From assembly GCF_018617485.1 (NCBI RefSeq), contig NZ_JACSKH010000001.1, forward strand, positions 248,001 through 312,000: a DNA stretch of 64,000 bases, given 5' to 3'. Numbering within the stretch: the stretch's first letter is position 1; each line of letters starts with the position of its first letter. The notes beneath the pieces are model-generated. The model ran no database searches and was not told where the DNA came from. It saw only the letters and a program-made list of their open reading frames with translations. A program made the translations under genes and the position numbers. Positions 31,360 through 40,616 of the stretch are shown in pieces. This DNA comes from Exiguobacterium sp. s124. Its GTDB lineage: Bacteria; Bacillota; Bacilli; Exiguobacteriales; Exiguobacteriaceae.

Positions 31360-32165
31360 GATTACGGAATGTAGGCGTGTATGTGCTTCTCGTCTTGAGC
31401 GCCGTCGTCATGCTGTTTCCAATCGCGTATGCGTTCTCGATCAGTCTGATGGACGGGAAGGAAGTACTCCAAGGGCATTTGCTCCCACGCGACCCATCCT
31501 TTGAGAATTACGTGGGCGCGTTCGAACGAATTCCGATGATGACCTACTTAGTAAACAGTTTGATTGTCGCACTCCTCGTGATGGTCGGGCAGGTCGTCTT
31601 GTCGAGTCTTGCGGCATTCGCGTTCGTCTTCATCGACTTCAAAGGAAAAGGGCTCATCTTTATGCTTTTCCTCGCGACGATGATGGTGCCGTGGGAAGCG
31701 ACGATGGTGCCGAACTTTTTGACGATCCAGTCGCTCGGCTGGCTCAACACCGTCTGGGGACTATCGGTGCCGTTCTTCGCACTCGCGTTCGGGACGTTTC
31801 TACTCCGGCAACAGTTCAAGACGATTCCATATGAAATGTATGAGGCATCACAAATCGCTGGGATCAGCCGGTTCCGCTTCTTCTGGAACGTTGTGATGCC
31901 GGTCTCGAAGACACCGCTCGTCACGTTGTCGGTATATAGCTTTTTGACGACTTGGAATATGTACTTATGGCCGCTTCTCGTCACGAATACGGAACAGGCG
32001 CGGACGGTCCAAATCGGGATTAAACAGATGCAGTCGAACGAGGTCGCCTCGGACTGGGGCGTCGTCATGGCAGCCGTCATCTTGATCATCATTCCGACAC
32101 TTTTATTGTTATTCGCAGGGCAAAAACATCTACAAGAAGGATTGACGCAGGGCGCGATCAAATAA
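31356..32165 (+). CDS. ugpE: ABC transporter permease (UgpE-like)
   Basis: 269-residue permease of the MalG/UgpE type, six spans, EAA loop EASQIAGISRFRFFWNVVMPVSKTP. I use the ATG at 31356, which forms ATGA with the ugpA stop and has AAAGGAAGG upstream; an earlier in-frame start lies deep in ugpA. Confidence 0.9.
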   Translation: MRLRNVGVYVLLVLSAVVMLFPIAYAFSISLMDGKEVLQGHLLPRDPSFENYVGAFERIPMMTYLVNSLIVALLVMVGQVVLSSLAAFAFVFIDFKGKGLIFMLFLATMMVPWEATMVPNFLTIQSLGWLNTVWGLSVPFFALAFGTFLLRQQFKTIPYEMYEASQIAGISRFRFFWNVVMPVSKTPLVTLSVYSFLTTWNMYLWPLLVTNTEQARTVQIGIKQMQSNEVASDWGVVMAAVILIIIPTLLLLFAGQKHLQEGLTQGAIK

Positions 32166-32181
32166 TAGGGGGACATGACAA

Positions 32182-33489
32182 ATGAAAAAGTTTGGATTAT
32201 TCGCAGGGTTGGCAAGTTCGGTATTATTACTCGGGGCATGTGGAAGTGAAGAAGCGGCACCGGTCGCGGCAACGACGGAAGACGGAAAGACAGAAGTCGT
32301 CTTTTGGCACGCGATGAGCGGCGACTTGGAAACGGCGCTCAACACGCAGGTCGACGCGTTCAACGCGTCGCAAGACGACTATGAAGTGAAGCCGGTTTTC
32401 CAGGGGACGTACGAGGAAGCACTCACGAAGTTCAACGCGGTCGCCGGTTCGGAAGACGCGCCTGCCATCATGCAGACGTTCGAGGTCGGGACGAAATACA
32501 TGATTGACTCAAATAAAATCACGCCGGTCCAAGAGTTCATCGACAAAGAGAATTTTGACACGAGCGTATGGGAAGAGAATATCTTGAGCTATTACCAAGT
32601 GGATGGGAAGCAATACTCGATGCCGTTCAACTCCTCGACACCAGTCCTCATCTACAACAAAGATGCGTTCAAAGAAGCGGGGCTCGACCCGGAGAAGGCA
32701 CCGCGCACGTATGACGAGTTGAAAGAGGCGGCGAAGAAATTGACGACGGACGACCAGACCGGATTCACGATGCTCAACTATGGCTGGTTCTTCGAACAGC
32801 TCGTCGCTGCGCAAGGTGGGCTATACGTCGATAATGACAACGGACGAAGTGGTAATCCGACGAAAGCCGTATTCGATGGAGAAGAAGGACAGAACGCCTT
32901 CAACTTGATCAAAGAGATGTACGATGAGGAGACGTTCCTGAACGTCGGTCAAAACTGGGATGACATGCATGCGGCGTTCCAATCTGGAAAAGTCGCGATG
33001 TATCTGGACTCGTCGGCCGGTATCCGTACCGTCGCAGACAATGCAGACTTTGAGATCGGTGCCTCATACTTGCCGGTACCGAACGAAGCAGACCGTCAAG
33101 GCGTCGTCATCGGTGGCGCATCACTCTGGATGGGTGATGGTATCGCTGAAGAGACGAAAGAAGGCGCATGGGAGTTCATGAAATACGTGTCATCGACAGA
33201 AACGCAAGCGCAATGGCATGTCGATACAGGCTACTTCGCCATCAACCCTGACGCTTACAATGAGCCGATTGTCGAAGAAATGTGGGTGACATATCCACAG
33301 CTCAAAGTGACGGTCGACCAATTGAGTGAGACGAAACCTTCACCGGCGACACAAGGAGCGCTCATCTCGACATTCCCACAATCTCGCCTTAGTGTTGCTA
33401 ATGCAATCGAGAGTTTGTATCAAGGTGTTTCAGCCGAAGACGCATTGAAGCGTGCGGCAGAAGAGACGACCACGACGTTGGTACAGTGA
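32182..33489 (+). CDS. ugpB: Solute-binding lipoprotein (UgpB-like)
   Basis: Extracellular binding protein of 435 residues anchored by a lipid (lipobox LLGAC, Cys20). The mature part matches UgpB by pattern: VVFWHAMSGDLETALNTQVDAFNASQ, then VFQGTYEEALTKF, APAIMQTFEVGTKYM, and IVQ-type middle with MPFNSSTPVLIYNKDAFKEAGLDP. Expected ligands are glycerol-3-phosphate or glycerophosphocholine-like diesters. It lies 16 bases after ugpE with its own GGGGGAC-type ribosome site. Confidence 0.9.
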   Translation: MKKFGLFAGLASSVLLLGACGSEEAAPVAATTEDGKTEVVFWHAMSGDLETALNTQVDAFNASQDDYEVKPVFQGTYEEALTKFNAVAGSEDAPAIMQTFEVGTKYMIDSNKITPVQEFIDKENFDTSVWEENILSYYQVDGKQYSMPFNSSTPVLIYNKDAFKEAGLDPEKAPRTYDELKEAAKKLTTDDQTGFTMLNYGWFFEQLVAAQGGLYVDNDNGRSGNPTKAVFDGEEGQNAFNLIKEMYDEETFLNVGQNWDDMHAAFQSGKVAMYLDSSAGIRTVADNADFEIGASYLPVPNEADRQGVVIGGASLWMGDGIAEETKEGAWEFMKYVSSTETQAQWHVDTGYFAINPDAYNEPIVEEMWVTYPQLKVTVDQLSETKPSPATQGALISTFPQSRLSVANAIESLYQGVSAEDALKRAAEETTTTLVQ

Positions 33490-33490
33490 T

Positions 33491-34192
33491 ATGATGATTT
33501 TTGCACATCGCGGCTATAGCGCCAAGTATCCAGAAAATACATTGACTGCCTTTAAATCGGCTCTTCCTTTTGTGGATGGGATTGAACTGGACGTCCACTT
33601 GTCGAAAGACGGACGACTCATGGTCATTCATGATGAGACGGTCGACCGCACAACGAACGGAACAGGATGGGTGAAAGATATGACCATCCACGAACTACGT
33701 CAATTGAGGATTAAAGGGTATGAACGGATTCCGACGTTAGAAGAAGTATTTGCCTTGATTAAGCGAAACGACGCTACACTGAACGTCGAATTGAAGACAG
33801 ATCAATACGCGTATCCAGGCATTGAGCGACTTGCCTTGGAGGCTGTCGATGAGTTTCAGTTGACTGCCCGAGTCGTCTTCTCTTCGTTCAATCGGGAAAC
33901 GCTCATTCGGATTCGGGACATCTCTCCGACCGCACGTCTCGCAGTCTTGACGCAGGAAGGTGATTCCGACATTGTCTCATTTGCTGAAACGATTCGAGCC
34001 GAAGCGATTCATGCTCAGGCTGCATTCGTTGGTTCAACAGCGTGGGAGGAGATGGGACGAACGACCATGCAGACACGACTCTACACCATTAACAACGTGC
34101 AGGATGTTCCAGAAGTACCTGTGGCAGCTATCATGACAGATGAGGTCGAACGATTCGCGAAACAAGTATACAACAACCCCGTTTTCATATGA
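33491..34192 (+). CDS. glpQ: Glycerophosphodiester phosphodiesterase
   Basis: Hydrolyses glycerophosphodiesters to glycerol-3-phosphate and an alcohol. The 233-residue protein has the GDPD catalytic set: HRG (H6), IELDVHLSKDG (E32, D34) and VIHDE (H47). No signal peptide, so it acts in the cytoplasm after import, like UgpQ. Its start is one base after the ugpB stop with no evident ribosome site, so translation is probably coupled. The symbol could equally be ugpQ. Confidence 0.92.
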   Translation: MMIFAHRGYSAKYPENTLTAFKSALPFVDGIELDVHLSKDGRLMVIHDETVDRTTNGTGWVKDMTIHELRQLRIKGYERIPTLEEVFALIKRNDATLNVELKTDQYAYPGIERLALEAVDEFQLTARVVFSSFNRETLIRIRDISPTARLAVLTQEGDSDIVSFAETIRAEAIHAQAAFVGSTAWEEMGRTTMQTRLYTINNVQDVPEVPVAAIMTDEVERFAKQVYNNPVFI

Positions 34193-34208
34193 GAAAACGG
34201 GGTTGTTT
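34174..34208. terminator. Terminator of the glpP-ugp operon
   Basis: Perfect 13-bp stem CAACCCCGTTTTC / GAAAACGGGGTTG with a 6-base loop between two converging genes; T-run short. Confidence 0.88.
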
Positions 34209-35293
34209 CATGTCATGATCGGTTCAGGTGATTCATAGGTTGAGATGACGACTTGGTTACGCCCCTCACTTTTGGCTTGATAGAGCGCCGAATCGGCGAG
34301 GTCGACCATCCGTTTGATTGGAAGGGCGGTACCATGTGCGACCCCGACGGACGTCGTGATGTGAATCGGTGGGAAGTCGTCTAAGTGGAACGTTTCAGCG
34401 GCAATCCGTTCCCGAATCCGGTTCGCCACTTTATCCACTTTTTCTGGCGTCAAGTCGTACATCAAAATGACGAACTCTTCTCCACCGATACGAGCGACCG
34501 TGTCGTGTGCACGCGTCTCTACTTTCAAAATGTCAGCGAACTGTTGTAACACGAGGTCTCCGTTCCCGTGACCATATGTATCGTTCACCTGTTTGAAGTG
34601 ATCGATATCGAGCGCAAGAACATTGTACGTCCGATTCTCTTGTGCGATGGAAGCTGTGTACCGATCCCATACGCGTCGATTATAGAGACCGGTCAAGTGG
34701 TCTCGCTCTGATGACTGTTTGTATTCGATCGCACGCCGGGTCGTCTGTTCTAAATCGATGGTGAGGATACTCGAGAGTAGACCGACGAGCATGCCGACCA
34801 TCCAAATGGTCAAGACGAGGGACACATACGCCGTATTCCATCCCATGTTGATGTAGACGGCAATTGAGATGACGAATAGCGCCCAGACGTTTAAAAAGAT
34901 GCTTTGTAAGAACAGTCGCTCCCGAAGCAACCGATGAATCCAGAGCATCCCGATACTGACCACGAATGTCGCGACGAAGGCGATAAAAGCTTGTTCCGTC
35001 ATCCCGAACAAAAAGCGCGTACTCGCAATGACGAGTGTCGCAATGAACAAGGGTGCCCGAGCGCCGTAAAATGCGAGGAGGACGAGCGGTAAATGACGTA
35101 AGTCCACACGTACCGTATCGTTGGCCTCGACGGCGTTGTACATCAAAAAAAGACCGAGCGCACCGGCCAACAGACCGATGATCAAGCTACGGAAAAAGTG
35201 TGAGTGGAATAGCGTAGAATGATAAATCTTCGAGATGATGTAAAATCCGGTGAACGCAACACAGGCGTTCAGTAACAAGACGGTGAGCGTCAT
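34208..35293 (-). CDS. Membrane diguanylate cyclase (5TMR-GGDEF)
   Basis: Makes cyclic di-GMP. The 361-residue protein has a six-span N-terminal sensor of the 5TM-5TMR_LYT type (1-180) and a GGDEF domain (195-361) with an intact active site GGEEF at 270-274 and an allosteric inhibition site RAHD at 261-264. A paralogue with the same spacing lies at 62137-63204. A possible promoter upstream (TTGAAG, 16 bp, TATAGT) is plausible but weak. Confidence 0.9.
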   Translation of the reverse strand: MTLTVLLLNACVAFTGFYIISKIYHSTLFHSHFFRSLIIGLLAGALGLFLMYNAVEANDTVRVDLRHLPLVLLAFYGARAPLFIATLVIASTRFLFGMTEQAFIAFVATFVVSIGMLWIHRLLRERLFLQSIFLNVWALFVISIAVYINMGWNTAYVSLVLTIWMVGMLVGLLSSILTIDLEQTTRRAIEYKQSSERDHLTGLYNRRVWDRYTASIAQENRTYNVLALDIDHFKQVNDTYGHGNGDLVLQQFADILKVETRAHDTVARIGGEEFVILMYDLTPEKVDKVANRIRERIAAETFHLDDFPPIHITTSVGVAHGTALPIKRMVDLADSALYQAKSEGRNQVVISTYESPEPIMT

Positions 35294-35383
35294 TCCTTCA
35301 CGACCTTTTCGATAGACTATACATTAACCGTAGCAGTCTTCAAAATAATGTCAATCGGAGATGTGTAAAAATTCATCTCATCT

Positions 35384-35533
35384 TCACGCTTTTTTCTTCG
35401 TTCCCCGAAATGCAAAAAACATGGCAATCCCGATACCGATTCCGAGCCACCAGTTATCGAGGGTCAGACCAAAGACGACGGCGAACACGATGGCGACCGG
35501 GATGGATAAGTATCCACGTTGTTTCATCTTCAT
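35384..35533 (-). CDS. Small membrane protein, 49 residues
   Basis: Reads MKMKQRGYLSIPVAIVFAVV at the start and ends GTKKKA. Two hydrophobic segments (about 9-25 and 28-43) flank DNWW. A full GGAGG site lies 3 bases before the ATG at 35533 and 9 before the ATG at 35527. Same strand as the neighbouring genes. No known function; strong ribosome site and charge pattern support that it is real. Confidence 0.6.
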   Translation of the reverse strand: MKMKQRGYLSIPVAIVFAVVFGLTLDNWWLGIGIGIAMFFAFRGTKKKA

Positions 35534-35594
35534 TTCCTCCTCTCTTCATCACTTCTCTATTCCCAAAATTGAATCGCTTTACATCACGAAATGA

Positions 35595-35624
35595 AAAACA
35601 TCCGACTGATCGAATCAGTCAGAC
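35595..35624 (-). terminator. Terminator after the orphan kinase gene (minus strand)
   Basis: GACTGAT-tcg-ATCAGTC core with an extended imperfect stem, then five T on the minus strand. Confidence 0.8.
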
Positions 35625-36757
35625 GTCAATGGAAAGGAGGTTTGTGGCAAAGGACAACTCGTTCGGGTATGAAGCTCGATTGTGAAAGTCGTGCCCTCCC
35701 CGTAAACGGAATCCGCGTGGATGCCCCAACCATGGGCTTCTGCGATTCGTTTACAGATCCGCAGACCGAGCCCCGTACCTTTGATCGATTGGTGGGCGGC
35801 GGAGTCGACACGATAATACTCATCAAAGACATATGGGAGCGCATCAGCCGGAATTCCAATGCCGGTGTCTGATACGGACAAGACGACCGTATCGCCACAT
35901 TCCTCGACTTGTGTATGGACCGTGCCCCCGTCTGGAGAATATTTGATGGCATTGCCAATCAAGTTATGGAGCAATTGCCGCAACTTTTCTTCGTCGGCTT
36001 GAATCCAGACGTCATTCGTCTGAAACGTCACCGCATGAAGCGGTGAGGTCGTTTGATAACCCGACATGAGATCTTCTAATAACGGACGGAGTGCGAATGT
36101 CGTCACGGACAATTGTTCGGCCGTATAACTCTCTTTTTGATAATCGAGGAAGTTATCGACGAGCCGCTCGAGCCGCTCCGATTCTTGTATCACTTGCTCT
36201 AGCATGTGATACGACTTTTCAGAACCCTCATGTCGCGCCATCAGTAATTCGGTATAGCCATGGATGGCGGTCAAAGGAGTACGGAAGTCGTGGGACAGCT
36301 CAGCAAGGAAAGCATCTTTTCGTTCTTCAAACCGAACGGCTTCCGTTTGGTCCCGCCACATGATGAAGACGCCCCGAGGTGTCCGAGTGAAGTTGAAGAT
36401 GAGGTGGAGCGTTCGGTCATCGAATTGAAGACGACGTGACGTCATACTTGGCCATTTCTCTGTCTCGCACTCCAGCAATTCTTGAATCAAATGGGTGACT
36501 TGCGACATGTCTGCGCCGTGCGCTTCAAACGTCGTATAGAGAAAACGCGTCAATGCTTCCGTTGTGGGGAAGGATTGAGTCGTCATGGATGGACACCAGT
36601 GACGAAGGAGATGATTCGTATAGAGACGGTGTTTCGAGAAATCGATATAACACATCGCATCCTGTACTTCTTCCACAATGGAAGCGATGGAGAACGTATG
36701 ACGGTCCTGTTTTTGACGAGCGGATCGCTTTTGCCTAACCCTACGAAATCGGCGCAT
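35615..36757 (-). CDS. Soluble PAS-like sensor histidine kinase (orphan)
   Basis: Kinase of 380 residues from the ATG at 36757, with GAGGAGG 6 bases upstream. No membrane span is visible. A basic N-terminus is followed by a PAS-like region (about 22-140), the H-box LSHDFRTPLTAIHGY (H156), and N, G1 and G2 boxes (NLIGNAIKYSPD, DTGIGIP, GTGLGLRI). No response regulator is adjacent on this strand. It sits beside the copper genes, but a link to copper is not shown. Confidence 0.85.
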   Translation of the reverse strand: MRRFRRVRQKRSARQKQDRHTFSIASIVEEVQDAMCYIDFSKHRLYTNHLLRHWCPSMTTQSFPTTEALTRFLYTTFEAHGADMSQVTHLIQELLECETEKWPSMTSRRLQFDDRTLHLIFNFTRTPRGVFIMWRDQTEAVRFEERKDAFLAELSHDFRTPLTAIHGYTELLMARHEGSEKSYHMLEQVIQESERLERLVDNFLDYQKESYTAEQLSVTTFALRPLLEDLMSGYQTTSPLHAVTFQTNDVWIQADEEKLRQLLHNLIGNAIKYSPDGGTVHTQVEECGDTVVLSVSDTGIGIPADALPYVFDEYYRVDSAAHQSIKGTGLGLRICKRIAEAHGWGIHADSVYGEGTTFTIELHTRTSCPLPQTSFPLTSD

Positions 36758-36886
36758 CCACTTACCTCCTCGCAATCATTTGTACATTCATTCACAACAA
36801 GTATACGACATTTGAGGAGGAATCCCTATACAGGCAATAGTCCTAACAGAAACGTACCGAAATTGGGACGGATTGACGAGACGATA

Positions 36887-36919
36887 CAAAAACCTCTCCG
36901 CATAGCAAGCGGAGAGGTC
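36887..36919 (-). terminator. Terminator of the multicopper oxidase gene
   Basis: ACCTCTCCGC / GCGGAGAGGT stem read on the minus strand, then five T. Confidence 0.88.
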
Positions 36920-36923
36920 GGCT

Positions 36924-38432
36924 TTAGTCCGTGACTTTCAGTTGTCCCATCATTCCGTTCTCTTCATGTTCGAGGATGTGACAATGGTACATGAACGTGC
37001 CGGTTTCAGTGAAGGTAAGTTCAATCTTCACTCGTTCATCTGGAGAAACGGCCACCGTGTCTTTCCAACCTTTCTCATGGTCGGCTGGCGGGTTACCATC
37101 TCGACTGATGATTCGGAATTGGACACCATGAATATGGAAGGGGTGCGTCATCCCACCCATCATATCCGGTTTGTTTTCAATCTCCCACACTTCGGTGTCT
37201 CCGCGTTTCGCTTCGATATCGATGCGGTCCGGGTCATATGTCTTTCCGTTGATGGATACCATATTGCCCATCCCGAACAGCGTGAGTTGGCGGTCGATTT
37301 TCTCATCTGTAGAGAGCTCGATTGTTTCGCTCGTCGGCATGTCGATGGACGTCTTGTCGAGTTCGCCAATACGAAACGTAGTGAACGGTACCCCATCCGC
37401 TTCTAAAGCAACGTTATCTTTTACTTGTGAGAAATCAATCAGCACCTCGGCCCGTTCGCCTGGCGTCAACGAGATGGTCTTCATCGGTACGGGGCGCTCC
37501 AATAGACCGCCATCTGTTGCGATTTGCGTCATCATCTCTCCGTTCGACAGGGTAAAGTCAAAATCACGCGCGTTTGAACCGTTGACAAGTCGCACTCGGA
37601 GCGTCTCGGTCTGAACATCGAACGTGGTATTGACGGCTCCGTTCGCAAGAATCGTATCCCCGGTCGTTCCGTCGACGTTCATGTGGGCATCGTAATCCAA
37701 TTCCCCGTTTTTAGTAAACAATCGGTCTTGTACGATGAGCGGGATATCGTCGACCCCGTATTCGTTTGGAAGGCCACTCTGTGCATCGTCGGTCACATAG
37801 AGGAGACCAGCGAGTCCCTTGTAAACTTGTTCGGCTGTCGATCCCATCGGATGGGGGTGAAACCAAAGCGTGCTAGGCTCTTGGTCGATGTCGAGTCGAA
37901 CTTGCGCACGTTCACCCGCAGGCACAGCTTGATGTGGCCCCCCGTCCATTTCAGCAGGGATGACAAGACCGTGCCAGTGGAACGTTGTCGGTTCATCCAA
38001 TCGGTTGATTGTATCAATCACGACCGTCTTTCCTTTCGGTAGCTCTAGCATCGGTCCGAGTAAGTCTCCGTTATACCCGAGCGTTTCTGTCGATTTTCCA
38101 TCTTGAAAAAAGCGTGACGTTCCTTCATCCGCTACTACCGTATAATAGATGGCACTTTCCGTGACGCGATCTGGCTTCAATGGCGTTGGAATCGGAAGTG
38201 GTTGTTCCGATTCGTCAGATGCCTCGAGTTCTTGGATAGTTCCGTGTCCCATCGGTCCGCTATCACCATTCCCCATCATGTGATCATCCATCTGTTCAAA
38301 CGTCGAATTGTCGCCCCACATATGATTCATATTGTTCATGTTCCATCTTCCATTGAATAAGACGAACAGTAGAACGAGAATGATTCCAATCAATATCCCT
38401 ATCAAGAGGAACCACATTCCTTTTGATTTCAT
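36924..38432 (-). CDS. Multicopper oxidase (CueO/laccase-like)
   Basis: Oxidises Cu(I) or phenolic substrates and reduces oxygen to water. The 502-residue protein has an N-terminal membrane anchor (about 6-28), a Met/His-rich linker and the four copper-ligand blocks HWHG, WFHPH, HPFHIHG and HCHILEHEENGMM. The Met-rich start suggests copper capture at the cell surface. It is divergent from the CopB-type ATPase across a 131-base control region that holds a CsoR-like site. AAAAGGAG precedes the ATG. Confidence 0.93.
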   Translation of the reverse strand: MKSKGMWFLLIGILIGIILVLLFVLFNGRWNMNNMNHMWGDNSTFEQMDDHMMGNGDSGPMGHGTIQELEASDESEQPLPIPTPLKPDRVTESAIYYTVVADEGTSRFFQDGKSTETLGYNGDLLGPMLELPKGKTVVIDTINRLDEPTTFHWHGLVIPAEMDGGPHQAVPAGERAQVRLDIDQEPSTLWFHPHPMGSTAEQVYKGLAGLLYVTDDAQSGLPNEYGVDDIPLIVQDRLFTKNGELDYDAHMNVDGTTGDTILANGAVNTTFDVQTETLRVRLVNGSNARDFDFTLSNGEMMTQIATDGGLLERPVPMKTISLTPGERAEVLIDFSQVKDNVALEADGVPFTTFRIGELDKTSIDMPTSETIELSTDEKIDRQLTLFGMGNMVSINGKTYDPDRIDIEAKRGDTEVWEIENKPDMMGGMTHPFHIHGVQFRIISRDGNPPADHEKGWKDTVAVSPDERVKIELTFTETGTFMYHCHILEHEENGMMGQLKVTD

Positions 38433-38520
38433 AATGTAACACTCCTTTTGTGATCAGTCCTTACTCTGTTTTACCACCTAAATGTGAAAGAAACATGAAA
38501 GTCAAAATTCGTTTATCCTG

Positions 38521-38537
38521 ATACCGCATAGGGGTAT
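38521..38537. promoter_or_regulatory. CsoR-like copper operator
   Basis: ATACCGCATAGGGGTAT is a pseudo-palindrome close to CsoR sites of copper operons, with ATACC and GGGTAT arms. It overlaps TATAAA at 38535-38540, a possible -10 of the P-ATPase gene. No csoR gene is in the window. Confidence 0.6.
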
Positions 38538-38563
38538 AAAAACCGTGTAAAGGAGAGGATATT

Positions 38564-40558
38564 ATGATGGAACATGAACACCATGAGGAAAGTCACGATT
38601 CCCATCATGGCGGACACGGACATGAGCATATGATCGATGATTTCAAACGACGCTTTTTCGTATCGCTCGGTCTGATGATTCCGATTTTGTTGTTGTCGGA
38701 CATGATTCAAGAATGGTTACGATTTGAACTCGACTTTCCGCTTGAAAAGACCATCTTATTTGTGTTGTCAACGATTGTGTACGTATACGGTGGATGGCCG
38801 TTCTTGAAAGGGAGTGTGGAAGAGCTGCGGGATCGTAGTCCAGGCATGATGATGCTCATTGGCTTGGCGATTAGCGTCGCTTACTTTTATAGTGCGGCTG
38901 TCGTTTTCGGATATGGAAGTGGGCATGACTTCTTTTGGGAACTCGCTTCACTCATTGTGATCATGTTACTCGGTCACTGGATTGAGATGCGCTCTGTCAT
39001 GGGTGCGTCGAATGCGCTGGAACAACTCGTGCAACTCCTGCCGAACGAGGCGCATCGCATCAACGGGGAAGACATAGAAGACGTTCCCATCTCTGAATTA
39101 AAGGAAGGGGACCGGATTCTCGTCAAACCGGGGGAGCAAGTTCCCGTGGACGGGAAAATCGTGAAAGGACGGACGACCATCGATGAGTCGATGTTGACCG
39201 GCGAATCGGTCCCGGTCGAAAAGACAGAAGGCGAAGATGTCATTGCGGGATCCATCAACCAAGAGGGCAGTTTGACGATTGAAACGATCGGTACGGGAGA
39301 AAGTACGTATTTGTCAAAAGTGATCGAATTGGTGAGCGAGGCCCAAAAATCGAAGTCACGGGCTCAAAATTTGGCGAACCGTGCAGCGAAATATTTGTTC
39401 TATATCGCAATTGCGGCGGGGGTCATCACGTTCACAATCTGGTTTATGCTCGGATACTCGGTTGGAACAGCGGTCGAACGGATGGTGACGGTCATGGTCA
39501 TCTCATGTCCACACGCACTCGGACTGGCGACACCGCTCGTCGTTGCCGTCTCGACAGCGTTATCGGCGAAACAAGGTCTCCTCATCCGCAATCGGACTCA
39601 GTTTGAGGAAGCACGTCGACTCGATGCGGTCATCTTTGATAAGACCGGCACGTTGACGAAAGGGAATTTCGGCGTCACGGACGTACAAGCGAGCTCATCT
39701 TACACGGATGAAGATGTACTTCGATTAGCAGGGGCTGTCGAACGGGAGTCGCAACACCCGCTCGCGCAAGGAATTTTGCGAGAAACCGAAAAACGGGAGT
39801 TAAAATTGTCGGCTGTCGACAACTTCGGATCGATGACAGGTGTCGGATTAGAAGGGTCGGTCGATGGTTCGCATATTCAAGTCGTCAGTCCACGCCATAT
39901 CCGTGATCAGCATATTCAAATCGATGAGGAGACGTTCCGTCGACTCTCCGAGGAAGGGAAGACCGTTGTCTTTGTTTTGAAAGACGGAGAATGGGTCGGC
40001 ATGATTGCGATGGCCGATTTAGTACGGGAAGAGTCGAAAGAGACCGTCGAGGAGCTTCGTGAAAAAGGTGTTCGTTCCATCATGTTGACGGGGGACAATG
40101 AAAAAGTCGCGCATTGGGTCGCCAGTCAGCTCGGGATTGACGATGTGTATGCTGAAGTGTTACCGGACGACAAGGCGAATCAAGTGAAGGATGTTCAAAA
40201 AGATGGTAGCAAAGTGGCGATGGTCGGTGATGGGATTAATGATGCTCCGGCACTAGCGCAAGCGGATGTCGGCATCGCCATCGGGAGTGGGACGGACGTT
40301 GCCGTCGAGACGGCAGACATCGTCCTCGTCCGCAGTAACCCAAAAGATGTGCTATCCATTCTAGAGCTATCACAAAACACATATCGGAAAATGATTCAAA
40401 ATCTATGGTGGGCCGCAGGATATAACGTCGTCGCCATTCCGCTCGCTGCAGGGGTGCTGGCTCCGGTCGGAATCATTCTATCACCAGCCATCGGTGCTGT
40501 TTTGATGAGCTTGAGCACGGTCATCGTCGCCATCAACGCCCGACTTTTGAAGATTTAA
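38564..40558 (+). CDS. copB: Copper-transporting P1B-type ATPase (CopB-like)
   Basis: Copper efflux pump of 664 residues. The N-terminus is histidine-rich (HEHHEESHDSHHGGHGHEH), without the CxxC metal domain of CopA. The membrane metal motif is Cys-Pro-His (C315-P316-H317, ISCPHALG), the mark of the CopB subclass, which differs from CPC. The phosphorylation site is D359 in DKTGTLT, and the hinge is MVGDGINDAPAL. Probably co-transcribed with the lipoprotein downstream (58 bases later). Copper or silver is the likely cargo. Confidence 0.93.
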   Translation: MMEHEHHEESHDSHHGGHGHEHMIDDFKRRFFVSLGLMIPILLLSDMIQEWLRFELDFPLEKTILFVLSTIVYVYGGWPFLKGSVEELRDRSPGMMMLIGLAISVAYFYSAAVVFGYGSGHDFFWELASLIVIMLLGHWIEMRSVMGASNALEQLVQLLPNEAHRINGEDIEDVPISELKEGDRILVKPGEQVPVDGKIVKGRTTIDESMLTGESVPVEKTEGEDVIAGSINQEGSLTIETIGTGESTYLSKVIELVSEAQKSKSRAQNLANRAAKYLFYIAIAAGVITFTIWFMLGYSVGTAVERMVTVMVISCPHALGLATPLVVAVSTALSAKQGLLIRNRTQFEEARRLDAVIFDKTGTLTKGNFGVTDVQASSSYTDEDVLRLAGAVERESQHPLAQGILRETEKRELKLSAVDNFGSMTGVGLEGSVDGSHIQVVSPRHIRDQHIQIDEETFRRLSEEGKTVVFVLKDGEWVGMIAMADLVREESKETVEELREKGVRSIMLTGDNEKVAHWVASQLGIDDVYAEVLPDDKANQVKDVQKDGSKVAMVGDGINDAPALAQADVGIAIGSGTDVAVETADIVLVRSNPKDVLSILELSQNTYRKMIQNLWWAAGYNVVAIPLAAGVLAPVGIILSPAIGAVLMSLSTVIVAINARLLKI

Positions 40559-40616
40559 CAAGTTTTTCATCTTTAGCACGTATGCTAGATGGGATGCTAC
40601 AGATGGAGGGATCAAG

